A DNA stretch of 9,572 bases from Halarchaeoplasma sp046498385 (GTDB lineage Archaea > Thermoplasmatota > Thermoplasmata > Halarchaeoplasmatales > Halarchaeoplasmataceae), in assembly GCA_046498385.1 (NCBI GenBank), contig JAWOAU010000047.1, forward strand, positions 1 through 9,572. The letters run 5' to 3'. This document shows, piece by piece, positions 1 to 6,158 of the stretch (positions are counted from its first letter, which is position 1; each line of letters begins with the position of its first letter). The notes under the pieces are model-generated. The model was not told the DNA's origin. It did no database searches and saw nothing but the letters and a program-made list of their open reading frames with translations. A program made the position numbers and the translations under genes.

Positions 1-906
1 ATAGATAGAGAAAAAGAATGCCAGATGATAAAGGCGATCTTAGAAACGGACTTCAAAGAGATATGTCCGCTGATCGGAGGTATCGGCACCGGTAAAAGCA
101 GTACCGCCATATACACATATCGTGAAGCGAAAAAACTGGATAAAAATGTTAAATTGATCAACGGGTTGGACGATTTTGAGGATCTCGTGGAAAACGAGGT
201 AGGTGATATAGACGTGATTATCGTGGATGATGTTGACAAGGTAAGCGACGAAAGAGCGGCTAAATTCTATAAAAAGCTCGAGTCCGTGATCCAAGAGGAT
301 GTCACCATCTTCTATACCGATACTTACAAAAGAGACAAAAATACTTCCGATCTAAGAGAATTTACCGCTTCCCAGTACATAACTTTACCCAGAAGATTGA
401 ATAAAGATAATTTGAACGAACTTCTTATAGGTAGGATGAAAAACTGTTCCGAAGAAAACGATTTCGACTATCCTTTCAAAGACGAAGCTATCCAGATGGC
501 CTCTATACGCTCGGGAGGAAACATCCGCCGTTTTTTTACTTATACAAAACACGCGTGGACCATTTATAAAGGTAAAAACAAAAAGCTTCTGGATGAGTCA
601 GATATGAAACACGGTATGATCAATGTGGATAGGGCAGTGCTGGGAAGCCTCGATCCCACGGATCTGAAGATCGTTTGGTATAGTACCATAGGCAAACCAA
701 ACAAGACGTTGTTGGCTCATCAGTCCGATATACATCCCAAAACACTGGATAATCGAATAAAGGAGGATCTTTCCGGACTTGTCACACAAGTAAGAGAGGG
801 GCAAGAAGTCTATGTGTACTCGATATATTCAAAATTATCTGATGGAAAGAAAATATTAGAAAAAATTTTGAAAGATCTAGAACATTTCAACGATGTTGCC
901 GATTGA
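1..906 (+). CDS. Orc1/Cdc6-like AAA+ ATPase with C-terminal winged helix, 5' partial
   Basis: The frame is open from base 1. The first internal ATG is at 25, but the eight codons before it read IDREKECQ, which resembles the REKE box that precedes the P-loop in Orc1/Cdc6-type and related AAA ATPases. The true start is therefore probably left of the window. Numbering from the ATG at 25, Walker A is GGIGTGKS (residues 18-25), Walker B is VIIVDDVD (64-71), a possible sensor 1 strand is TIFYTD (94-99), and a sensor 2 motif is GGNIRRF (164-170). Residues about 205-270 look like a winged helix. By family analogy it binds ATP and probably DNA, in replication initiation or an element-related role. The Walker A to B spacing (about 45 residues) is shorter than I expect for a true Orc1/Cdc6, and Asp69 sits where the catalytic Glu is usual. 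Codons are AT-rich compared with later genes. A TniB-like or other AAA DNA-binding ATPase is an alternative. Confidence 0.8.
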   Translation: MDREKECQMIKAILETDFKEICPLIGGIGTGKSSTAIYTYREAKKLDKNVKLINGLDDFEDLVENEVGDIDVIIVDDVDKVSDERAAKFYKKLESVIQEDVTIFYTDTYKRDKNTSDLREFTASQYITLPRRLNKDNLNELLIGRMKNCSEENDFDYPFKDEAIQMASIRSGGNIRRFFTYTKHAWTIYKGKNKKLLDESDMKHGMINVDRAVLGSLDPTDLKIVWYSTIGKPNKTLLAHQSDIHPKTLDNRIKEDLSGLVTQVREGQEVYVYSIYSKLSDGKKILEKILKDLEHFNDVAD

Positions 907-1023
907 TGGATCTGATACAACGGTAAATCAGGACTCATTTTATTGTGCTAAGAGTTTATCAAGGATCTACAAGATCAACACCAGCTACCCCACATCACAA
1001 AGATTGATAAGTAAGACCGCCTT

Positions 1024-1059
1024 ACATATAAGTAAAGTAACGAGGACCCGGTTCTCGTT
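1024..1059 (+). promoter_or_regulatory. TATA-like box followed by a 9-bp hairpin
   Basis: The bases acatataag (1024-1032) resemble an archaeal TATA box. Just downstream, aacgaggac (1039-1047) pairs with gttctcgtt (1051-1059) around a three-base loop; all nine pairs form, one as G-U. A start about 25 bases after the box would fall inside the hairpin, so it may be an operator rather than a transcript structure. No gene follows closely, so the function is unknown. Confidence 0.3.
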
Positions 1060-1279
1060 CTAGTGACAGGTGGTCCCAAAATCGCTAAAGGATATTCCAT
1101 CAGAAGTTATGAAAAGAGGAGATGAGTGCTTCAAGGTCAACAGTCGTCACCGAGAATGTGGAGACGATCATAACTCGATAAAAAGGTATTATCGTGTAAC
1201 ATCTTGTTTTTTCTTTCATTCAAAATAGGGATAACATCACCGTACCTCTATCCTTTAACGATCCTCATCCTGAAACACA

Positions 1280-1312
1280 CCTTTACGGAGGTACCGGTTG
1301 TACACGTAAAGG
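1280..1312. promoter_or_regulatory. Inverted repeat upstream of the wHTH gene, possible operator
   Basis: The arms cctttacg (1280-1287) and cgtaaagg (1305-1312) are exact reverse complements around a 17-base centre that itself holds two gtac tetramers. The repeat ends 46 bases before the regulator start at 1359. A related half, cctttaacg, lies at 1252-1260, and gtacctc (1242-1248) is the reverse complement of gaggtac (1288-1294). Many winged-helix regulators bind dyads near their own promoters, so autoregulation is a reasonable inference. No binding is shown. Confidence 0.4.
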
Positions 1313-1358
1313 AGAAATACTACATAGTCCATATCTAATCATCCAAGAAGGTATATAG

Positions 1359-1730
1359 ATGACGCAGAAAGAGTTAAGCAAAGGACAGGTCCGTTTTGCA
1401 GAGGCCTTAGAGAAGACAAAGATACACAAAAATGAGGCAACTGTTCTAGCATACCTCGCAAAGAACGAAGATGCCAAAAGTATAGATATACAAAAGGCCA
1501 CAGGTATATCACAGCCGGAAGTTTCCATATCGGTAAACGCTCTCGAAGAACGGGGATGGGTGACAAAAAAGAGTGTCAACCTCGGCAAGTCCGGAAGACC
1601 TCACTACGAATACAGATTGGAAAAGAGCGTCCCTGAGATATTGGATGAATTAGAAGAGACGGCGATGGCCAGTATCCAAAGGATAAGGGACACCATCAAC
1701 GATCTAAGGAACGCCGCGGATGAACTGTAG
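1359..1730 (+). CDS. MarR/TrmB-like winged-helix transcriptional regulator
   Basis: This 123-residue protein has a winged-helix DNA-binding domain at about residues 24-88. KNEATVLAYLAK forms the first helix, IDIQKATGISQPEVSISVNALEERGW (42-67) forms the helix-turn-helix with its recognition helix, and the wing ends in GRPHYEYRL (79-87). The remainder (about 90-121) is heptad-rich and probably a dimerising coiled coil. The layout fits small archaeal MarR/TrmB/GbsR-like regulators; no effector domain is visible. The ATG is preceded by gaaggt, a weak Shine-Dalgarno-like match. The next gene begins two bases after its stop, so the two are probably cotranscribed. A dyad at 1280-1312 could be its own operator. 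The exact subfamily and target are not decidable here. Confidence 0.85.
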   Translation: MTQKELSKGQVRFAEALEKTKIHKNEATVLAYLAKNEDAKSIDIQKATGISQPEVSISVNALEERGWVTKKSVNLGKSGRPHYEYRLEKSVPEILDELEETAMASIQRIRDTINDLRNAADEL

Positions 1731-1732
1731 GC

Positions 1733-1972
1733 GTGGAGATAACTTCACCGGCTGACCCCGAGGACGACTCCACGTCGATGGACTACTGGTGGACAATACT
1801 CCTAGTTGTCATAGTGGTACTCATAGCAAAGCGTGGTAAGAAAGAACCTTTGGAAGAACAGCACCAGGAACCACCTATGCAGGAACAGTATCAAGAAGAA
1901 CAGTACACGGAACCACCCGCGGAGGAAACCGAAGATACGGATCTGCTTCCTCCTCCGCCGGACGAGTTTTGA
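1733..1972 (+). CDS. Small single-pass membrane protein with Pro/Glu/Gln-rich tail
   Basis: The 79-residue frame opens with GTG two bases after the regulator's stop. A short acidic N-terminus (about 15 residues) precedes one hydrophobic helix, WWTILLVVIVVLIA (about 19-32), and then the basic stop-transfer AKRGKK. By the positive-inside rule the C-terminus is cytoplasmic. That tail (about 38-79) is low-complexity, rich in Glu, Gln and Pro, with EPP repeated and a PPPP run near the end, and is probably disordered. An in-frame ATG at 1778 would give a 64-residue form still holding the helix. I do not recognise the family. The tight spacing with the regulator suggests a shared role, possibly membrane tethering or signalling, but this is inference. 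Confidence 0.65.
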   Translation: MEITSPADPEDDSTSMDYWWTILLVVIVVLIAKRGKKEPLEEQHQEPPMQEQYQEEQYTEPPAEETEDTDLLPPPPDEF

Positions 1973-2003
1973 ACCGCATCACAACGGTCTTCTCGAAACC
2001 ATG

Positions 2004-2030
2004 GGTCCCTTTATACACATGTATAGGACC
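2004..2030. promoter_or_regulatory. Palindrome overlapping a TATA-like box upstream of the CoA-transferase gene
   Basis: The arms ggtcc (2004-2008) and ggacc (2026-2030) flank an inner pair tatac (2012-2016) and gtata (2021-2025) around acat, with three extra bases on the left side only. The inner part contains ctttatac, a good archaeal TATA-like sequence. It could be an operator covering a promoter for the gene at 2088, or a transcript hairpin after the membrane-protein gene that ends at 1972. No T-tract follows, which argues against a terminator. Confidence 0.35.
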
Positions 2031-2047
2031 TGCTGAGACCCGACAAA

Positions 2048-2056
2048 ACTTAAGTA
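2048..2056 (+). promoter_or_regulatory. TATA-like promoter element for the CoA-transferase gene
   Basis: The bases acttaagta resemble an archaeal TATA box. A start about 25 bases downstream would leave a leader of roughly ten bases before the ATG at 2088. It lies immediately before the in-frame TTG at 2061, so transcripts from here would not include that codon. This supports the ATG start. Confidence 0.45.
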
Positions 2057-2087
2057 CGCCTTGCCCATCCTACATCGGGTATTTAAG

Positions 2088-3926
2088 ATGCCGTACGATG
2101 TAGAATATAAAGAGGCGGAAAAAGTCCTGAATAAGATCGGCAGAGGTGAAAGAGTCTTCGTGGGTTCCGGGGCCGCTGAACCCCAGTATCTGGTAAATCA
2201 ACTTATGGAACTGGCAGATGAATTCTACGATACAGAGATATTCCATATCCAAACCCTGGGAGTGGCGCCCTATACGGAAGATAAATTCGAAGGGCGCTTC
2301 AGGCACAACGCCTTCTTTGTGGACGATAACACCCGGGATGCGGTTGCAGAGGGTGCGGCGGATTACACCCCTATTTTCATGAAGGATATTCCGGGTCTAT
2401 TCAAGACCGGTCGCGTACCACTGGACGTCTCTCTCATACAGGTCTCACTCCCTGATGAGCACGGATGGGTGAGTTTGGGTGTCGCTGTGGATATAATCAA
2501 ATCCGCCGTTGAGAACTCCAAGATGATAATCGCACAGGTCAACCCCAAGATGCCCAGGATCCACGGAGACACGTTCCTGCACGTAGACGACATAGACCAC
2601 CTTGTATTCCACGAAGAAGATATACTGGAGTTTGAGCCGGTGGCGGCCACGGATACGGCGGTCAAGATAGCAAAACACGTCAGCAGGCTGGTAGAGGACG
2701 GCTCGACTGTCCAGATAGGATACGGAAACATTCCAAACGCCATCTTATCTCACCTGGACAAAAAGAATGATCTAGGTATCCATACGGAGATGCTTTCGGA
2801 AGACCTAGCCGATCTTATGGAAAACGGCATCGTTACGAACAAAAAGAAGACCATCAATCCTGGTAAAAGCGTCGCTTCATTTTTGATGGGTACTAGGAAG
2901 TTATACGATTTTGTGGAGGATAACCCCGCCATAGAGCTTAGGCCCACGAACTACACCAACGACCCCTTTGTGATCTCACAGAATTATAAGATGACCGCCA
3001 TCAATACCGCACTGCAGGTAGACCTCACCGGACAGGTGTGCGCCGACTCCCTGGGATACAGTTTCTACAGCGGCATAGGCGGTCACGCCGATTTCATGAG
3101 GGGCGCGACCTATGCAAAGGGAGGTAAATCGATCATAGCTTTATCATCTACGGCACAGGGCGGGACCATATCTAAGATCGTAACACATCTAGACGAAGGA
3201 GCGGGCGTGGTTACAACTAGGGGTGATGTTCAGTACGTTGTTACGGAATACGGTATAGCATATCTTCACGGAAAGAACATCAGACAGAGGGCCATGGAGC
3301 TGATCAATATCGCCCATCCCAAGTTCAGAGAGGAGCTTCTCAAGGAGGCAAAGGAAAATAAATTAGTTTTCTCCGAGCAGACACTGGTTCTGGAAGAGGG
3401 AGGAAGATACCCTGATGAACTGGAAACCATCAGGGAGATAAACGGTAAGGAATACATCTTCCGACCCATGAAACCTACCGACGACGAGCTGCTGAAGGAC
3501 CTATTCTACGCTTTGTCCGACGAGAGTAGGTACAAAAGATTCATGAGTCCCAGAAAGAACATGCCACACGAACGCAGACAGGACTTCGTTCAGATCAACT
3601 ACAAAAAGGAGATGGCGATAGTTGTTATCGACCCGGAGATAGAGGGACCACACAGGATGGTGGGAGAAGCGGACTACCGTATCAAAGAAGGGCAGAACGT
3701 TGCAGAGATATCGGTGATGGTAAGGGACGAATACCAGGGATTTGGTATCGGCAGCACCCTTGTTGAATATCTCACCATGATCGCAAAGAACCAGGGACTT
3801 TACGGCTTCACCGCCGAAGTGCTGGCTGACAACCGTAAGATGCTGCGGGTATTCGAGAAGATGGGTTTTGATATGGATAAAAAAAGAATGTACGGCGAGT
3901 ACGAGCTGAAGATGAGGTTCATCTGA
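2088..3926 (+). CDS. Acetyl-CoA hydrolase/CoA-transferase fused to a GNAT N-acetyltransferase
   Basis: The 612-residue protein joins two known domains. Residues about 1-430 form a family I CoA-transferase/acetyl-CoA hydrolase (cytosolic). The signature GIHTEM places the likely catalytic Glu at 234, which in this family forms the glutamyl-CoA thioester. Other matching motifs are DLTGQVCADS, SGIGGHADF, GGTISKIV, VTEYGIAYLHGK and the RQRA...IAHP segment. Residues about 453-612 form a GNAT domain beginning YIFRPMKP, with the acetyl-CoA pyrophosphate loop YQGFGIGS (549-556) and a terminal MGFDM segment. Fusions of this order are known in bacteria and archaea. The hydrolase part should move or release CoA from short acyl groups such as acetate; the GNAT substrate is unknown and may be a protein lysine. 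A TTG nine codons upstream is possible, but the promoter position and family start favour this ATG. It appears to be transcribed alone. Confidence 0.9.
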   Translation: MPYDVEYKEAEKVLNKIGRGERVFVGSGAAEPQYLVNQLMELADEFYDTEIFHIQTLGVAPYTEDKFEGRFRHNAFFVDDNTRDAVAEGAADYTPIFMKDIPGLFKTGRVPLDVSLIQVSLPDEHGWVSLGVAVDIIKSAVENSKMIIAQVNPKMPRIHGDTFLHVDDIDHLVFHEEDILEFEPVAATDTAVKIAKHVSRLVEDGSTVQIGYGNIPNAILSHLDKKNDLGIHTEMLSEDLADLMENGIVTNKKKTINPGKSVASFLMGTRKLYDFVEDNPAIELRPTNYTNDPFVISQNYKMTAINTALQVDLTGQVCADSLGYSFYSGIGGHADFMRGATYAKGGKSIIALSSTAQGGTISKIVTHLDEGAGVVTTRGDVQYVVTEYGIAYLHGKNIRQRAMELINIAHPKFREELLKEAKENKLVFSEQTLVLEEGGRYPDELETIREINGKEYIFRPMKPTDDELLKDLFYALSDESRYKRFMSPRKNMPHERRQDFVQINYKKEMAIVVIDPEIEGPHRMVGEADYRIKEGQNVAEISVMVRDEYQGFGIGSTLVEYLTMIAKNQGLYGFTAEVLADNRKMLRVFEKMGFDMDKKRMYGEYELKMRFI

Positions 3927-3935
3927 TACCGAAAT

Positions 3936-3942
3936 GATTTAT
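3936..3942 (+). promoter_or_regulatory. TATA-like element for the DNA glycosylase gene
   Basis: The bases gatttat lie 24-30 bases before the ATG at 3966, the position expected for an archaeal TATA box driving a leaderless mRNA. The 39-base gap after the CoA-transferase stop has no other strong signal. Confidence 0.45.
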
Positions 3943-3965
3943 CCGAGACGTTTATTACTAAGAGG

Positions 3966-5120
3966 ATGAAATTCACCACAGAGCAGACACGGAAGATCCT
4001 ATGTGGAGTGCACGGCCTTGATTCTCAAAAAAGAGGGAAGGGCGGGACACAGGAGATCACAAAAAAATTATGCTGTATTCAAGTAGACCCCATAGATGCC
4101 GCCGGTAAAAACCACGACCTCACCCTTTTCAGCCGTGTCGAGGACTACGGACCTTCATATCTCCGAGAATTGCTGTATGAAGATAGAGAACTCTTTGAAT
4201 ACTACTGTAAGATGCTTTCCATACTTCCGGTTGAAACCTACCCCTATTTTAGAAATTTTATGGAGAAACAGGAGCGTAAGCTGGAACCCTTTTTCCATGA
4301 GCACAGGGAACATATCGAGTATATAATGGATGTTATGGAAGACCGGCCGGTAAGCTCACTGGAGTTGAAAGATATGGGACCGAACCGTAAACAAGCTTGG
4401 CGTACCGCCAAGATGTGCAGCAGGATACTGAGAAATCTGTGGCTCGCCGGCAGGACCGCGATCTCCCATCGGGTGGGAGGAAGAAAGTACTACACGTCCG
4501 TGGAGGATGTTGTACCTCGAGAGTACCTTGAAAAAGAAACCACCGCAGACGATATAACGAAAGCAAAGGTCACCGAGATGATCGTTAAAGCGTCTAGACT
4601 GGTGTCACCCTCAAAGGCATCGGCACAGTGGAACAGCGTCGGTGGAGTGCGTCAAGTGACCAAGTTTCTCAAGAGATTAGAGGAGGAGAGCAAGGTGTTC
4701 TCTTTGGAGGTGCGAGGTTGGAAAGGAAGATTGTACGCCCATGAAGACGATCGGCCTTATTGGGAGGAACCATACGAACCCGAAACCCCCTTCGTCACGT
4801 TCATGGCCCCCTTAGACCCGATGCTGTGGAACCGTGAGCTATTTTCTACCATATTCAAACACGAGTACCTTTGGGAGATATACAAGAAAAAAGAAGATAG
4901 AAAGTATGGATACTACTGTTTACCGGTGATATTCGATGGTGATTATGTAGCCATAATGGAACCCAATTTTAGGAAAGACGATGCTGTCCTCGAAATAAAG
5001 AATATGCATATCATCAACGAGACTATGGATAAAGAAGTCTTTGAGCACGAGCTCGATAAGGAACTCGAAAGGTTTATGAAATTTCTGAAAGCAGAAGATC
5101 TAGAGGTGAAATATGCTTGA
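3966..5120 (+). CDS. YcaQ/AlkZ-family DNA glycosylase (HTH_42 winged-helix protein)
   Basis: This 384-residue protein matches the family once called 'winged helix DNA-binding domain' and now known to be DNA glycosylases (AlkZ, YcaQ/AlkX). The N-terminal motif CIQVDPID carries a QxD triad core (Gln39, Asp41). As I recall the family, YcaQ-type enzymes use QxD and AlkZ proper uses QxQ, so this fits the YcaQ branch. The following HDLTLFSRVEDYG and LFEYYCKMLSILPVETYPYF segments are also typical. These enzymes act on alkylated bases and, for YcaQ, unhook interstrand crosslinks. Length is close to E. coli YcaQ (about 400). Residues about 200-270, with a GWKGRLYAHED segment, cover part of the winged-helix repeats. 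It is probably monocistronic, with its own TATA-like element and no visible Shine-Dalgarno at usual spacing. Substrate range is inferred only. Confidence 0.82.
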   Translation: MKFTTEQTRKILCGVHGLDSQKRGKGGTQEITKKLCCIQVDPIDAAGKNHDLTLFSRVEDYGPSYLRELLYEDRELFEYYCKMLSILPVETYPYFRNFMEKQERKLEPFFHEHREHIEYIMDVMEDRPVSSLELKDMGPNRKQAWRTAKMCSRILRNLWLAGRTAISHRVGGRKYYTSVEDVVPREYLEKETTADDITKAKVTEMIVKASRLVSPSKASAQWNSVGGVRQVTKFLKRLEEESKVFSLEVRGWKGRLYAHEDDRPYWEEPYEPETPFVTFMAPLDPMLWNRELFSTIFKHEYLWEIYKKKEDRKYGYYCLPVIFDGDYVAIMEPNFRKDDAVLEIKNMHIINETMDKEVFEHELDKELERFMKFLKAEDLEVKYA

Positions 5121-5144
5121 CATTCACCGGACTCTATCGCAACC

Positions 5145-5153
5145 CTTATTAAA
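5145..5153 (+). promoter_or_regulatory. TATA-like element for the nucleotidyltransferase-mutase operon
   Basis: The bases cttattaaa lie 22-30 bases before the ATG at 5175. This implies a leaderless transcript carrying both the nucleotidyltransferase and the downstream mutase. The 54-base gap after the glycosylase stop holds no second clear signal. Confidence 0.5.
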
Positions 5154-5174
5154 GCCGCCACATTATTCTGCACC

Positions 5175-6158
5175 ATGAAAGCCGTCATACTCTCAGGAGG
5201 ATTCGGAACAAGGATGAGACCTCTGACCTATACCACACCTAAACCGCTGCTGCCCGTGATGAACAAACCGCTGATACAGCACGTGGTGGACGCCCTACCG
5301 GACAGGGTCGACGAAGTTATACTAGCTTCGAACTACAAGATAGAGAGGTTGAGAGAATACTTCCAGGACAACGAGATCCCGGGAAAGGCAATTCACGTTG
5401 TCGATGAACCAAAGCCCATGGGTACCGGAGGAGCGGTAAAGAACGTGGAAGAATATTTGGATGATACCTTCTTCGTGATCAACGCGGACATAATATCTAG
5501 CATAGATATGGAAAAATATCTGAAATTTTTCGAAGAACGTGACGGAGTCGGTGCCATCTCGGCTTGGGATGTTAAAAATCCTGAGGAATTCGGTATATTC
5601 GAACTTGACGACAACGGCAGGATACTGCGTTTCGAAGAAAAACCAAATGCTTGGGAGGCGTTTTCCAACACCATCAACGCGGGACATTACATACTTGAAC
5701 CAGACATATTAGATATGATACCAAAGGGTGAGAAGGTGTCCATGGAACGTGAGATCTTTCCACAGCTCGTCGGCAAAGGATTCTACGGATACAAGTTCAC
5801 CGGATACTGGATAGACTGCGGGCGACCATCAAGTTTCCTCAAAGCCAATAGAACTCTCCTTGAACTGCACGAAAGGGAACATGGAGTTAACCATATAGTC
5901 GGGGAAAAAAGCTACGTAGAAGGAGAACCTGGAAAGTACGTATCCATAGGTATGGACTGCACCATAGAAGACTGTGATATTTCAAACTCCATCATATTGG
6001 ATGGCGTAGAAGTGGACGAAGGAGCGGTGATAGAGAACTCCATACTGGGTTACGACGTGAATGTCGAGGGGGGATCACGTTTGAAAGGGTGCGTTGTCGC
6101 CGATGGGTTATTGATAGACGGAGAACACACCGATGAGAAGATCAGAGAGAGTGATTAG
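5175..6158 (+). CDS. Sugar-1-phosphate nucleotidyltransferase (GlmU-like or mannose-1-P guanylyltransferase)
   Basis: The 327-residue enzyme should couple a sugar 1-phosphate to an NTP, giving an NDP-sugar and pyrophosphate in the cytosol. It starts with the nucleotide-binding signature LSGGFGTRMRPLT followed by TPKPLLPV (Lys23). NAD (103-105) supplies a metal-binding Asp, EEKP is at 154-157, and GYWIDCGRP (210-218) holds the second expected Asp214. The C-terminus (about 255-315) is a short left-handed beta-helix of hexapeptide repeats. Archaeal bifunctional GlmU proteins are nearer 400 residues, so this copy probably lacks the acetyltransferase function. The mutase start follows directly on its stop, matching the GlmM/GlmU neighbour pair I recall from Methanocaldococcus. 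UDP-GlcNAc or GDP-mannose are the best product guesses; sequence alone does not settle it. Confidence 0.87.
   Translation: MKAVILSGGFGTRMRPLTYTTPKPLLPVMNKPLIQHVVDALPDRVDEVILASNYKIERLREYFQDNEIPGKAIHVVDEPKPMGTGGAVKNVEEYLDDTFFVINADIISSIDMEKYLKFFEERDGVGAISAWDVKNPEEFGIFELDDNGRILRFEEKPNAWEAFSNTINAGHYILEPDILDMIPKGEKVSMEREIFPQLVGKGFYGYKFTGYWIDCGRPSSFLKANRTLLELHEREHGVNHIVGEKSYVEGEPGKYVSIGMDCTIEDCDISNSIILDGVEVDEGAVIENSILGYDVNVEGGSRLKGCVVADGLLIDGEHTDEKIRESD

Larger units (their letters stand above)
907..1358. other. Long noncoding stretch with dyads and a TATA-like box
   Basis: About 450 bases separate the ATPase from the winged-helix regulator. Stops are frequent in all frames and I recognise no tRNA, rRNA, RNase P or SRP RNA motif. 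It contains a TATA-like box (1024-1032), a perfect short hairpin (1039-1059), an AT-rich patch with a T6 run (about 1200-1228), and an inverted repeat just before the regulator (1280-1312). An Orc-like gene beside a noncoding region can mark an archaeal origin, but I see no repeated origin-recognition boxes here. A small RNA, a regulatory region or decayed sequence are all possible. Confidence 0.6.

Noticed and set aside
1039..1080. tRNA or other structured RNA around the ggttctcg segment
   Set aside because: The stem resembles a T-arm only superficially. There is no T-loop consensus, acceptor stem or anticodon arm.
1109..1228. 39-codon ORF inside the long noncoding stretch
   Set aside because: It has no recognisable motif, unusual composition with several Cys and Arg, and a Phe run from the T-rich patch. 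It looks like chance.
907..1358. Replication origin beside the Orc-like gene
   Set aside because: No repeated origin-recognition boxes or long G-tracts were found by eye. The ATPase is also atypical, so I do not annotate an origin.
1833..2036. Frame overlapping the small membrane-protein gene
   Set aside because: It is an Asn/Arg-rich shadow of the repetitive tail in another frame and has no start signal of its own.
2061..2087. TTG start nine codons upstream of the CoA-transferase ATG
   Set aside because: The TATA-like box at 2048-2056 would place transcription start after this codon, and the extra residues do not look like family sequence. The upstream TATA-like element at 2010 keeps it barely possible.
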